The notes below the pieces were generated by a model. That model had not been told where the DNA came from, made no database searches, and saw only the letters and a list, made by a program, of their open reading frames with translations. 64,000 nt of DNA from Athripsodes cinereus (lineage: Eukaryota; Arthropoda; Insecta; Trichoptera; Leptoceridae): positions 26,431,384-26,495,383 of the forward strand of contig OX388317.1 in the NCBI GenBank assembly GCA_947579605.1, written 5' to 3'. This document shows, piece after piece, positions 45,001 to 56,028 of the stretch (position 1 is the first letter of the stretch; every line of letters begins with the position of its first letter). The translations under genes were made by a program, and so were the position numbers.

Positions 45001-45217
45001 GGAAACGCGGGCGTCCGAGAACCACGTGGCTTGATCACGTGGATCAAATTCTCAAGGACGGCCGCGTGTTGAGTAAGAGGAACCGACGTGCGTGTATGAG
45101 GAACTGTATGAATGTGGAGGAAGCGAAGGAAGTGTGTAAGATAGATCTGTTTGGCGTTCCGTTCTCTCTGCCTACCCCACTTGGGACATGGCGTGAGGGT
45201 ATAGTATAGTATAATAG
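42056..45217 (+). mobile_element. Near-complete RTE retrotransposon, 15-bp target duplication
   Basis: Flanked by the direct repeat TAAGCCTGTGGATTT at 42041-42055 and 45218-45232. Contains a 5' leader, one long ORF region with endonuclease and reverse transcriptase, and a short 3' end CTACCCCACTTGGGACATGG then a TAGTATAG repeat, as in RTE elements. The length, 3.16 kb, is normal for the clade. The intact target duplication and nearly open ORF indicate a fairly recent insertion. The leader (42168-42191) contains 24 bases also found in the window's SINE. Confidence 0.85.
42155..45209 (+). pseudogene. RTE endonuclease-reverse transcriptase, two lesions
   Basis: The first frame (42155-42925) holds the APE endonuclease: RVGVLNVRGGM, VCETKRKRCG, VGYGPGND, LAGDLNGWVG and IDLVCVDSRL. 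A one-base slip at about 42895 shifts the frame; GAELETDHFLVVSR follows. One TAA at 43197-43199 then interrupts the same frame that continues through the 661-codon block at 43224-45209. That block has the reverse transcriptase motifs SYRAISLLSSIGKLYGRIL, AFVDLEKAYDRVDRERLW, VKQGCVMSPWLFN and MYADDLVLMA (YADD catalytic pair). It ends with the C-terminal tail KLRWFGHVEQMNE and KRGRPRTTWLDHV. The element acts in trans or cis for target-primed reverse transcription when intact; this copy is inactive. Confidence 0.85.
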
Positions 45218-45802
45218 TAAGCCTGTGGATTTGAATACACTTGCAAAGGTTCTGATTGATACTGGGTCGCTTACTTTATGTTTGTACATATTGTACATTA
45301 TTGTCAATGTTAATCCCGAAGGGAGAAACTTCTGGTCCCTAGTATCTTCACGAGAATAATGATATTCATAAATAGGATATGAATCAAAATGATTCTTGAT
45401 TTCCACGATTCTCTCCTCACTTATTCTGTTGGTCGGTGTTTTTAAACCACGAACATCGTTTAAAGGAATGCCAGAAAGAGAGCACTTTTGTTTTTTCAAA
45501 ACTGTTTCAATAAACTTGTTAGTTTCACCAAATGTTTTCATAAAACAAGTTTTGCAAACTTCTATTAGTTTTCCTCTTTTCATCAAATGATATTTGTGGT
45601 TTAAAGTTCTAGCCTTTGGAGTCTGACCATCAGTCCGTTTTACATTAGTCTTTTTTGGGACATCTACAATTAGAGAAGATATGTAAGCCAACCTCCGATT
45701 GTAGGTCCCTAGTCTCCAGTACTCGGAGAAAAGTGACCGTTGGTCAGAAACGGAAAACTTTTCAAAACAATTTTTTCGACACTCGCTAAGTTCAATCATC
45801 TT

Positions 45803-46014
45803 AATGCAATTTGAAACAAGTGTTCCTTTCTACTATTGTTTTTTAAATCGCAGAGAGACGTCTTTCGACTTATGAGGTCATTATCAAAAGATTGATAATG
45901 ACCTCATAAGTCGAAAGACGTCTCTCTGCGATTTAAAAAACAATAGTAGAAAGGAACACTTGTTTCAAATTGCATTATTATGGAATTCTACTACGTGTGC
46001 ACCGACACAATTAA
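45803..46014. mobile_element. Snap-back insert, 86-bp arms, 4-nt loop
   Basis: Arms 45802-45887 and 45892-45977 are perfect reverse complements around AAGA. The insert is flanked by TTCAATCATCTT at 45791-45802 and 46015-46026. Minus-strand blocks GTAGAATTCCATAAT and TTTGAAACAAG match the MITE at 9061-9628. It therefore looks like half of that element copied and folded back on itself. Confidence 0.8.
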
Positions 46015-46125
46015 TTCAATCATCTTCCTGGCAGCCACTGTCCTACCTTTAGAGGTTGTGTATTCTATTCCTCGATTTCTGTTTAATTGTCTCTGCTTCT
46101 TTTTATTCACACTCACATCTAGAAA

Positions 46126-46510
46126 AAAGAAATAGATTAATGAAATTACCATTTAACATAATTTAAATATAAGGATGTGTGGCAATTTATTATGTATAAC
46201 CAACCCAACTGGGTTGAACGTTTCAATAAACAAATAAAATTTTGATTGAAAGAAATATACTAACCACAATATAATAATATTATCTACCTGTATTTTCAGG
46301 CATGGAGCCTTCACCATAAGCCTCCACTAGCCATCGTTCTTCTCTCCAGTTAAATCATTAGGATCAAATTCATTTATTTTCTCAAGTAAGTATATACGGT
46401 TCAAATATCCATATGCTAATACAACTAATTCCACTTTTCCACCTCACTAGGCTAAAGCCTGTGTCGAAGCAGACAGTACGATCAGTAGCATATGTGCAAA
46501 AAAACAAATT
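46126..46510. other. Unassigned spacer
   Basis: AT-rich, no gene recognised. Confidence 0.35.
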
Positions 46511-48760
46511 TAGACATCATAATCAATAGATTAGGTGCAACTAGAGGATTCGATCCCGATCCTTTTTTCTAATCCCGGGATTTTGGGATTATCTACAGTT
46601 GATCCCGGGACTAGTCCCGGGATTGTATTGGTAATGTAAAGTGGTAACAAAAAATCAGTAAACCATGTCAAAATCAGCTTTTTTTTATTTATCTGGCAAT
46701 GAATTTAAGTTTTGAATCTGCAAAAAGTCGGTTAAACACAATTATACTTCAAACATCTTCTAAAATAAACAGACAAGGCACTCATGATTTATACAACAAA
46801 CAATTTAACTTTTTTTTATTTTTAAATTGTATTTTTGTATTTTATATTTATTTCACAGTTTTAACCCAGAACAGTTTTAGTTTAGTGGGGCAATATATTC
46901 TATAATGTTGTTTTTATGTTTGTTTGTATATACTTACTATTTCGAAATATTTTTTTTTAAATCAACTTAGTTAGACTTATTTAGCTTAACCCATAACAAA
47001 AAATACATACTACAGGAATCAATGTTTAAACTCGTATTTTTAAATTAAATTGACCAGAGACTTTATGAATTATTTATTTAAATTAGGTCGGTGAGTGATT
47101 TTTTGATGCTATAATATATATAATGTGTTACAATCCATTGGATTGGTCTGCAACAAGTTTGGACTTTCTTCTCCACTCCTCCCTATTCTCAGCCAGTCTC
47201 TTCAACTCCATGTATGAGCCACAGCTCATGTCCCTCTTCAGTTGGTCCATATAGGCGTCTCTCGGTCGGCCTCTGCCATTTATGCCTTCGGTCCTGCCCT
47301 CTGCGATTGCGATGAGCAGTCCTGGGTGCCTGATGTTGTGGCCAATCCAGTTAGCTCGTTGTTGGCAGATTCTTTTGAGGAGTTGCCTTTTTTCGCCAAC
47401 CCTGGTTAACACTTCTTCGTTTTCGACGTGTTCCGACCAATGAATTTTCAGCATGCGTCTATAGCATCACATTTCAAATGCCGCTAACCGTCCGCTTTCA
47501 CTCTTGCTGATGGTCCACGTCTCGCACCCATATAGCAAAATGCTCCACACAAAGGCTTTAGTGAGATTCTTTCTCACGCTTAAATCAATATTAGGGGATT
47601 CTAATATTTTGGATTTTTTGTTAAAGGCAATTCGTGCCTGGTTTATTCTGCTCACAATTTCTGATTTGGAGCGTCCGTCCTGGTTTATTCTGCTGCCCAA
47701 GTACCTACACGAATTCTCTTACTTGTTTGATGCTCACTCCATTTATGGCAATGTTCGCAGTCGCTTCCTCCCTTCCAACAACCATACATTTTTTGTCTTT
47801 ATTTATTTTCATGTTGTACTTTGACAACAGTATACTTTCCATTTTTCCTAAGGCTTCGTTCAGCTCCATCTCGGAGTCTGCGAGCAGTGCTATGTCGTCA
47901 GCATATCTAATCATGTCGACCTTTTTCCCGTTTATTTTTACTCCTGTCCAGTTCTTCATTTCTTCTCTGAGTTCATCAATAGCTCGCTGTATATAGCAGT
48001 TAAAGAGTGCTGGCGACATTGAGCATCCCTGTCTTACACCTTGTTCTACCCTCGCTTCTGCGCAGCTCTCTCCGCTTTTAATTACAGCCATTTCATTCTT
48101 GTATAGGCTCCAGGTTGCTCTTCTGTCCTTATAACTCATTCCTATCTGGTTTTGATGCTATTTTTTTAAAATATCAAATCGCTCAAGCACTGTTAAGAGA
48201 CTATTCCAATGCGATTTGCAGTTAAACAATAAATTAAGCATGTTCCCTTTCAATATAGTATTGAAGCATAGTATCATTCTTCTAAGATGCTCTTTTGAAA
48301 ATAAGAACCACTACGAACTTTCTTTACGACTTCATTAATATTCCAGTCATTGGTCAAACTCACCATTACTGGTTTTATAGATTAATCTTGAGTCCAGTTC
48401 TTCATTATCATCATCCAAATCATCAATAAAAGGTGATAGCCGTTTGTGTTAAATAAATAAATAAAATATCATCACTGATAGGTTCATTTGCAGGTATTTT
48501 TCTATACAATAAATCACAAATGGCTAAGTGAATACCGTGTGCAAAACAAACTAGGTGCTTTGCATTAACAAGTTTTCCGACTGTAATTTAAATCCAACTG
48601 TAATCAGTAACTATTGCCACAATATCGTATCTAGTGAGATATCGAACTCAGAATTGCGCTCTTTTAAGATACTAACACAAGCTGCGGCTGTCGGTGATTC
48701 ATTGATGCGAATGAGTCCCAAATTCTTGACTTATTGTATAATTGTATTAATCTTATAGAG
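46511..48760 (-). pseudogene. hAT-type transposase pseudogene, split by RTE
   Basis: Minus-strand translation at about 48420-48740 gives GLIRINESPTAAACVSILKE, then RNSEFDISLDTI and a decayed region resembling the NANQQLCFAHGIQLAV-type block of hAT/ZBED transposases. At 48170-48230 it shows FNCKSHWNSLLTVLERFD, the hAT motif around W-N-S-L. Multiple stops are present. The gene is interrupted exactly after this motif by the RTE at 47113-48149. The rest, to about 46511, is too decayed to read; it holds three CCCGGGA blocks at 46570-46625. Confidence 0.55.
47113..48149 (-). mobile_element. 5'-truncated RTE, 12-bp target duplication
   Basis: Flanked by TTTTGATGCTAT at 47101-47112 and 48150-48161. 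Encodes, over three frames, VRQGCSMSPALFNCYIQRAI, MIRYADDIALLADSE (catalytic YADD), ILLYGCETWTISKSESGR and the tail GRGRPRDAYMDQLKRDMSCG. It ends ADQSNGL, stop, and a short TATATA tail. This is a different RTE-like family from the 42 kb copy; a sibling tail is at 49830-50030. Confidence 0.75.
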
Positions 48761-49829
48761 ATCAGAAAACATTTGGGTAGGTATAGATCAGTATCAATAT
48801 TATAGAGAGAAATAAAAAGTTGTAAAAGGATAGATAATAGATTGGTGCAGGAAATTAATAATTATAATATCCCTTATGGATAAAAAAAAATTCATAGTGC
48901 ACACAGAATTAGGGTGGATATAATAGTATTATTTTTTGTTCAATCAAAGGCCATGCAATAAGTTTGTGAATTTCTAATTGTGCCACCTCGGTTGCGTTAG
49001 CATGTCTGTCTGCAAATATACAAAAAATATTTATATATTATCATAAAACTATGAACAAAATAACAATAAGTATAGTAAAAAATATACACACTCGTACTGT
49101 TTTGACATATGGTTAATAATTGATCATTGTAATTATTAACCAGTGTTTGATCTGCATTCTTACCAATACTTTAAAGGTCGGAATATTGGTCGGAAGCTGA
49201 CACAACACTAAGACAAAATATTATCTTTTTACTAGTTTATTTTGAGAAAGACCTATTATTAAATATAGTAAAACTCAAACAGCCTGTGTTCATTTCCATA
49301 AATTAATATGGAGTTTTACAAAATGAACGTTAAGTTGATCAATTAAGAAAACTGTAGGTACGATTTGCAATGTTAAAATATTTTTATATTTTGCTTTGGT
49401 ATCAACTATTTGATCTGCAGTTTCATTGATAACATTAAGGTTAGAAACCAAAACAACAAGTAAAATAAAGTTATTAATTGGAAGAAACATAAAATTTCAA
49501 TAAAACATCATAATGGGTTAGTGGGAAAAAATTACACCTCTGCTGTAAACTCGCCCTCTGTATATTGATTGTATTTGTTTAAAATGTATTTTTGTGTGAA
49601 TTTGCTGGTAATCAATGAACAGTAAAGAATAAATTAATAAAAATAATGTATTTTGTACTTGTATCATTATTGCCTGAATTGACCTCATTAGGAATCAATA
49701 TTTGGTTTGCATTCTTACTGGCGGCATCCACACAGCTGAATGCGAACGTCAATCATCAAGCAAAAATCTTAAATCTTTCGGCGACAATTCGGAGCATTCT
49801 CCGAAAAAATATTTACTATTATTAACTAC
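48761..49829. other. Unassigned stretch with dispersed repeat
   Basis: Repeat blocks CGCCCTCTGTATATTGATTG and GAACAGTAAAGAATAAATTA at about 49548-49640 match 6320-6415. Otherwise AT-rich. It may hide the decayed 5' part of the hAT gene. Confidence 0.4.
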
Positions 49830-50040
49830 TCATCGCCATTGCGGAGGGTAAGACCGAGAGGACAAATGGCAGAGGCCGACCAAGAGATGCGTATATGGAC
49901 CAACTGAAGAGGGACATGAAATGTGGCTCATACGTAGAGCTGAAAAGACTGGCTGAGAATAGGGAGGAATGGAGAAGAAAGTCAGAACTTGTTGCAGACC
50001 AATCCAGTGGATTGTAACTCAATATATATATATATATACT
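49830..50040 (+). pseudogene. RTE 3' end fragment
   Basis: Encodes AIAEGKTERTNGRGRPRD, AYMDQLKRDMKCGSYVELKR and REEWRRKSELVADQSSGL, then a stop and a TATATA run. Same family as 47113-48149, opposite strand. Confidence 0.7.
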
Positions 50041-50061
50041 ATAAGGAAAGATATATATCAT

Positions 50062-50200
50062 CATCATCTCTGTCGGTCCCTCAATCCTGAGGATCGTGAC
50101 CATCATGCCTCGTCCTGTAAACCATCTGTCTCCATGTTGAGCGATCTTCCGCCATGTGTAAGGCCCCGTGAAGTGAGCTGCACGGGGCACGGGGAGAAGA
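50062..50200 (-). pseudogene. RTE-like 3' end fragment
   Basis: The reverse complement matches the end of the LINE at 7727-8118: GGCCTTACACATGGCGGA, ATGGAGACAGATGGTTTACA, CACGATCCTCAGGATTGAGG and the GATGAT tail. Confidence 0.7.
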
Positions 50201-50281
50201 TTTTAATAAAATAATATTTTTATTTATTTATTTATTAACCTATTTTGCTAACTTTATAATGTCTATGGTATATATGATAAT

Positions 50282-50447
50282 TTAGTTTGAGCCGTCAGCG
50301 CAGCCTACTGCCGCATAGGTCTCCCCCATCACTCTCCATTTCTCTTTGTCCCTTGTCAGTCGTGTCCACAGAGGTCCTGCCATCTTCCTCAAGTCATCCG
50401 ACCACCTCCTATAAGATCCTCTCCTTTTCCCCTTTCCCTTTCCCTTC
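50282..50447 (-). pseudogene. LINE C-terminal scrap, another family
   Basis: The minus strand encodes RRWSDDLRKMAGPLWTRLTR, DKEKWRVMGETYAAVG and a stop at 50282-50284. Typical end of an RTE-like ORF. Confidence 0.6.
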
Positions 50448-50594
50448 CTACTCTTGTTGTATGTGTGCTTTTTATATTTTTATATTTTATCTTGTTTTTA
50501 TTATATATTTCATTTGTAGTTATTATTTTAGCATCTTGTTTTTATATACTTTTATCTATATGTTTTTTTTATTGTTTTATTTTTATTTTATTTT

Positions 50595-50715
50595 TTTTAT
50601 TTTTTCGGGTTGGCTGGAAGAAATCGCATATGCGATAAGCCCGCCTTTTGGTAGTTTATTGGAACAAAAACATGTACACATTATAAATATTGATGCCAAT
50701 AAAGCTTTATTTATT
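50595..50715 (+). repeat. LINE 3' UTR-like fragment
   Basis: GGCTGGAAGAAATCGCATAT and GATAAGCCCGCCTTTTGG, followed by a TTTATTTATT tail, look like the 3' end of another insect LINE. It abuts the tail of the element at 50722-52830. Confidence 0.4.
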
Positions 50716-50721
50716 TATTTA

Positions 50722-52830
50722 TTATTTATTATTATATGGTCTGCCTCTTCTTCTTTTTGGCATTTCCCTAGGAGTCCATTCGGTGACTCTTTTGGTCCAC
50801 TTTTCATGGCTTTCCCTCCACATGTGGCCGACCCACCTCCATTTCAGGCTTCTGCTTTTTAGCACAGCATCCTCCAACTTTGTGGCTCTTCGAATGTCGC
50901 TGTTTCTTTTTTTGTCACTTTTTTTATAACCCAGCATACTTCTTTCCATGCTCTTTTGACAGGTTCGTAGTTTCTGAAGGTGTCTGTTATTTGTCGCCCA
51001 TGTTTGGCATCCATAGGTCAGGATAGGTAGGATGCAGATGTTGAAGACCTTTCTCTTTGCAGCCATGGGGTAATTTTTATTTTTTAGTATTTCCTTCAGT
51101 GACCAAAACCTGTTCCAAGCATTTGTGACTCTCCTCTCCAATTCTTTATCTGTTTGATCTTCAAATGACATTATTTGCCCTAAGTAGGTGTATTGCTTCA
51201 CATATTCTATATTTTCACCATCCACTATGATCGGTATTTCTGAATTATTAGTTATTGCCTTTGTCTTCGTTTTGTTAATTGTTAGACCTATTTCTTTACT
51301 TTTTGTTGCGATGTCTTGGATCATTGTTTGTAATGTTTGGGAATCTTTGGATAGCAATACCAAGTCATCAGCAAATCTGAGGTTATTTAGATTTTCGTCA
51401 TCAATGTTGATGCCCATATTGTCCCAGCATAGGTTCTTGAAAATTTCTTCCAAAACCGCCGAGAAGAGTTTTGGTGAGAGTGGGTCGCCCTGGCGTACTC
51501 CTCTTTGTATTTGAAATTGTTCTCCAAGTGATTCCAATTTACTTGAGCTGTGCTGTTAAAGTAGATATTTCTTATAATTATAGTATACTTATTTTCAATG
51601 CCTTGTTCTTTAAGGGCCTTCCAGATGTAGTTGTGGTCTAGTGAGTCAAAAGCTTTGTTGTAATCTATGAAGCACATATATAGAGACTGTCCGTATTCTT
51701 GTGTTTTTTCTATCAATTGCTTTATAGTGTGCATGTGGTCAAGCGTGGAAAAGCCCGATCTGAATCCCGCTTGTTCTTTAGGCTGTTTTTCGTCTAACTT
51801 CTTTTTTATTCTATTTAGTATTATTTTTGAGAATACTTTATAAACGTTGGAAATCAGACTTATAGGACGGTAGTTGTTCATATTGTCTTTATCTCCTTTT
51901 TTGTGTATGAGAATAATAGTACAGTTGGTCCACTGAACTGGGATGAATTCGGATTCTAGTATGGTGTTGAATAATTTTGTAAGAGCTGTGACTGTTTCTG
52001 GTAGGGTAATTTTCATCTGTTCATTTGTTATGCCATCTGGTCCTGGTGCTTTGTTATTTTTTTGTGTGGATATAGCATGCATTACTTCATTTTCTAATAT
52101 CGGTGGTATATCTTCTTCATTTTGTTCTTGTAAATCGATCTTCAGATTGCATGGTAGATTATTCATATATAGTCGGCGGTAGAAATCTGTAGCAGTTTCC
52201 AAAATTGATTTTCTTTTAGTCTCGTGTTTGTTATCTTTGTTTTTCATTGTTGGTATCCACTCCTTTGTCTCTTTCAGTTCTTTCATTGCTTTCTTTATTC
52301 CGCCTGTTTTTTGAATGTGATATTTGATGCGTTCTATTCGTACTTTAGTTTTGTCTTTTTTTATGCTATGGCTTATCCTTTTGCTTATTATTGTGATGAG
52401 TTTCAGGTTTTCTTTATCATTTTTGTTTTTGAGGAGTAAGTTTCTTTTTTCCATGAGTTGTTTTGTTTGTTGACTTAATGTTTCTTTTTGTTTTTTGGGA
52501 GGCGATATTTGTTTGTAGATGCTGTTTATCTCTGTGTCATATAGAGTTTGGAGATCTGGGCACGCTTGTGTCACAGTTTGATTACAGTTCAAACTTTTTT
52601 CCAGTACCTTTTTCTGTAGTCCAAAATGCTGCCTGCTTTTTTTCGGTTCTTTTAGTTGTATGATTGCCCTTATCATTCTGTGGTTGGTATTGAAGTTCAG
52701 ATTTTTTATAGTAGAGACGTCCTTAAAGTATTTCTTGCTGTTGGATGCTATGTAGTCTATCTCGTTTCGGTATGAGCCATCTGGGGATATCCAAGTCCAT
52801 TTGTTATGTTTCTTTTTGAAAAATAAAATA
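50722..52830 (-). pseudogene. RTE-like LINE, endonuclease end to C-terminus
   Basis: From about 52830 on the minus strand: IDYIASNSKKYFKDVSTIKN and NTNHRMIRAII (end of the APE endonuclease). Reverse transcriptase motifs follow: GPDGITNEQMKI, NNYRPISLISNVYKVFSKI, MCFIDYNKAFDSLDH, RGVRQGDPLSPKLFS and LRFADDLVLLS (catalytic FADD). The tail is KWRWVGHMWRESHEKW and RRRGRP. One frameshift near 51545 separates the two long frames; the 5' end is truncated inside the endonuclease. The open frame upstream of 52830 (to 53003) is not element sequence. Confidence 0.75.
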
Positions 52831-53215
52831 ATAATATAAGTATTAATGCAGGAGATGATATGGGCATACTTCCATATATTATTATTTGATTTCACTTTTT
52901 CTATAATTGCATAGTTCTTTGTTTTAATTTTTAATAATATAAACAAAACTGTTTTAAAATAATAAATAATAATACACGAGACCAAGCAAATGAGCAAGAC
53001 CAAATGCGAGGAATCATTTAATTATCAAACAGCAGTGGTTGTTATATATAACATATTTATCATAATATGAATAAATTGTATCATCTCATTTTGTTATGTA
53101 TTAAAATATGGCATCTAATGTGCAACTATACTCATCGATTCTTTCCAGGATGCATATGACCAATAATTAGTGATTAATGCATTTCACTCTTTTTTTTGCA
53201 CACATACACCTGCCC
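52831..53215. other. AT-rich spacer
   Basis: Nothing recognised. Confidence 0.4.
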
Positions 53216-53388
53216 CCCTAGTCAAAACACATTTTAGCGTTATGAAGTCGTTCGACTACAAACGAAATTACGACAATCTACCTACATGTACCATATAATT
53301 ATGCATTATTGTTGCAATTATAGACGTAATTTCGTTTGTTGTCAAACGACAAGTGACGCTAAAATGTGTTTTGACTAGGGCTGCCGGA
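53216..53388. mobile_element. MITE, variant of CCTAGTCAAAACACA family
   Basis: Ends CCCTAGTCAAAACACATTTT and AAAATGTGTTTTGACTAGGG. The first 20 or so bases match the other copies but the inner arms differ (GTCGTTCGACTACAAACGAA against TTCGTTTGTTGTCAAACGAC). Possible flanking CTGCC. Confidence 0.6.
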
Positions 53389-53889
53389 CACAGAATCTCT
53401 TTTATCTTATAAAAATATACTTGCAAATACAGAAGGCAGAATTATACCCTTCATTTAACATTTTCAATTTAGCCATTAGCCACTCCACTCATCCTAAGTT
53501 ATCACTGCAGTAAGTCCAACCATTACCCCCCTGTTTTATTACTAACACAGGGACCTCTCACAAACAAGGTAGACAGGTGACAATTGATTTATTTTATTAT
53601 TTATGCACACAACAAAATCAACAAGGCAATCTACATAAAAAAAATGTGATAATACACAGGGAGAGATTATCACTACATTAGTGATTTCTTCCATCTAACC
53701 GCATTCATTTTGTTATATTGCATTACTAGATTTAAATCTCTCTAAACCAACCGGCGCAAAGAATTGTTTCATGCATTTGGATGAACATGCGCATAGTAAA
53801 AGCAGGAACACACCGATTGGTGCGGGCTGCTGGCGCAGGCAAATTTACCAGAATGAATCAAACATTCTTTTGTGTGTGCACTGTGCACT
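53389..53889. other. Unassigned spacer
   Basis: No gene recognised. Confidence 0.4.
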
Positions 53890-54015
53890 AAGACATGTAA
53901 ATCTTCAACTCGGCAATGAGGTTTACCACCCATCCCAAATGCCTTTACTTTTATTGACACAGAAAGGATGACTTGCATGTTAACACACTGTCAGTCCGCC
54001 AGCTACCCCCCTCCC
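53890..54015 (+). repeat. RTE-tailed SINE fragment
   Basis: GGCAATGAGGTTTACCACCC, ATCCCAAATGCCTTTACTTT, ACTTGCATGTTAAC and CCGCCAGCTACCCCC follow the SINE order. Confidence 0.55.
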
Positions 54016-55699
54016 AGGAAATACTGCAATAGTAGGAATAACACAAGAATTACTTCTCATAAATTTGCACTCTCAAATTCATCTTGTATCACTCTTATGT
54101 CACTAGGCTCAAAATCTCACCTCACTACAAGACAGTTTGGAATCTGATAGAACTTCTCCTTGCCAATAAAAATGTTCTTTTCTCAACTTCTTGTGGTAGT
54201 GGAGTCTGTGGATTCCAACCTCGCGGGAAACATCTCAGTTCCGCACACCTTTTCTCACTGCTTCACACCATCTGCACTTCGCGGTCTTCCTTTTATTCTT
54301 TTGGTGGTGACCTCGATACATTATGCTTCATTGCCAACATACTCTTTACTCAACTGCAGTATTCTTTACTCAACTGAGTACATTTATTATATATTTACAT
54401 TTTATGTTTTACTAGAATTAAGGCCCTATTGATATTTTGTTGTCTACAAGTTTTATTATAATTACCCAATTTTAGCCCAATAGCAAAAGGTGGTGTTGGC
54501 ATTTTGAAGCTAGAGGACAGTGCTGTTTAAGATTTGCAATTGAAAAGAGCGATATTGATATTAAATTACATTTATTCGGAAAGAAAATACAATAATGTTT
54601 GTTTATATACAGAGTTTGTTTGAGGAGAGTGTTTCACAATAGTGTCACCTCTATCTATCAGCCTGCCTGTATACATAATAGGTGTTGTGTTGCTATATGA
54701 TTTAGGTAAATTACTTTACTGTGGTACATGTAGACACACCACGGAGGTATGCATGTATATGTATGCCTGCTCGATGCATGATTTCTTACAATCTATTAAG
54801 AAACATTTTATCATTAATATTATTTATCATTATTATTTATTACAACAAATTTGCTCTAAGGACACATTCACAACAAAACCTTTTAACCTAACAACTGTAA
54901 CTACATTCAGCCATCACTCATACACCTTGTCTCTCTCTCTCACACACACATTTACACATTCATATATTATTTACTTTATAATATATTTATGTAAGTTTAT
55001 TACATACCATCCACAGTCTGCTGAAAACTATTTGTTGCGTACCTCTTCTAAATAATACATATATATAATAATATAATACTAACTCTCTCTCACTCACATA
55101 TATATATATATTTTATTTCATCATATTTGTATATAATGTGTACTCAACTGTATTTGTATCAGTGTGCACGTTGCTGATCACTACCAGCTAGCGCCCCATA
55201 ACAAATAAATTAATACAAACTTTGTATTTCTCTTAACATTTAAGTAAACGCATATTATAAAAAAATATAATGACAATGTATGTAATGTCTGCCAGTGTGT
55301 GGGGTGTGCGTGGAGTGGGATGGGCGGGCATAGCGAGAGGAGAGGAGGAAGGGATGAGGATGATGTATGTAATGGAATGATTTGACGAGTAGTGGGGCCA
55401 CATGATGAGATGAGATGAAGTGAGATTGCTGTGTGCTCCACTGTGCCCCGTCCTGTCCCGCCCCACTCCACCCTCAAGTAGTAGTAGTGGTAGTTATATA
55501 TAATTAGTATTACGGAGGATAATATAGATATACTATACTATAAATATATATATATGTACTATAATATGGACAACAAGTGAAGGTGAGGATGATCCTTAAT
55601 CTGAAACAAACACAATTACATTATGATAAACAAAACGTAATCGATCAGATTCTAGCTATATATAAGGAACAAACTTCTAATGCAGTACGTAATGAGATA
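54016..55699. other. Region 3' of squid
   Basis: No open frame with recognisable motifs. Part may be the long squid 3' UTR (minus strand). TC/AC and TA simple repeats lie at 54930-54960 and 55080-55110. Confidence 0.35.
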
Positions 55700-55830
55700 A
55701 CCACAACACACAAGGGTGTCTAGAGACCTGTCTGGATACTCGGAAATTCACTTCTAAAGATCATTGTATTGAGCATAATCATGCATTTGATATGAAAGTG
55801 CTATGGTCTTGCATTCTGCTTGTGGGGGCT
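55700..55830 (+). pseudogene. Decayed Penelope-like GIY-YIG fragment
   Basis: CTGGATACTCGGAAATTCA, GATCATTGTATTGAGCATAA and GCTATGGTCTTGCATTCT align with 36630-36720 of the Penelope-like frame. Stops are frequent. Confidence 0.55.
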
Positions 55831-55954
55831 GGCAGACTTATGCTCAGGAATTTAATATGACTGAACAAAAATCAATATTGTTTTGTATATATTTACCTTA
55901 GAGGACATTGCATTTCTAGAAGAGAAGACGTCGCTAATGCAGCGGTTAATGTGT

Positions 55955-56028
55955 TCAATAGGGCTGATGCCTCTGGTTGACTCTACCGCCGCCACCCCCT
56001 CGCTGCTTGCCTCCTGTGTAGCCACCAC
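55955..56028 (-). CDS. sqd: squid alternative last exon
   Basis: Acceptor TATGTACAG. Encodes GGYTGGKQRGGGGGRVNQ, then RHQPY and TGA: RG-rich with a PY-type end. Confidence 0.65.

Larger units (their letters stand above)
41934..46125 (-). pseudogene. Transposase-like gene broken by two insertions
   Basis: Read on the minus strand, the frame starts near 46125 (KKKQRQLNRNRGIEY, ending ARKMIE). It is interrupted by a 212-bp insert (45803-46014) and resumes at 45802 with LSECRKNCFEKFSVSDQR and LGTYNRRLAYISSLIV. Cys-bearing CKTCFMKTFGETNKF and PVSIRTFASVFKSTGL follow. It is then broken at 45218 by the RTE and continues from 42055 (KDKKKTAIAPNNTCETYN) to a stop at 41934. Both joins preserve the frame once one copy of each target duplication is removed. 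The layout resembles a multicopy insect protein family, uncharacterised and probably transposon-derived. The exact superfamily is not assigned. Confidence 0.65.

Noticed and set aside
42424..45025. Several long minus-strand frames opposite the RTE.
   Set aside because: They mirror the reverse transcriptase and endonuclease coding strand and have Ser/Phe/His-rich shadow composition.
50287..50862. Plus-strand frame of 191 codons with Phe/Tyr-rich composition.
   Set aside because: It spans three unrelated repeat tails and is antisense to LINE coding sequence at both ends.
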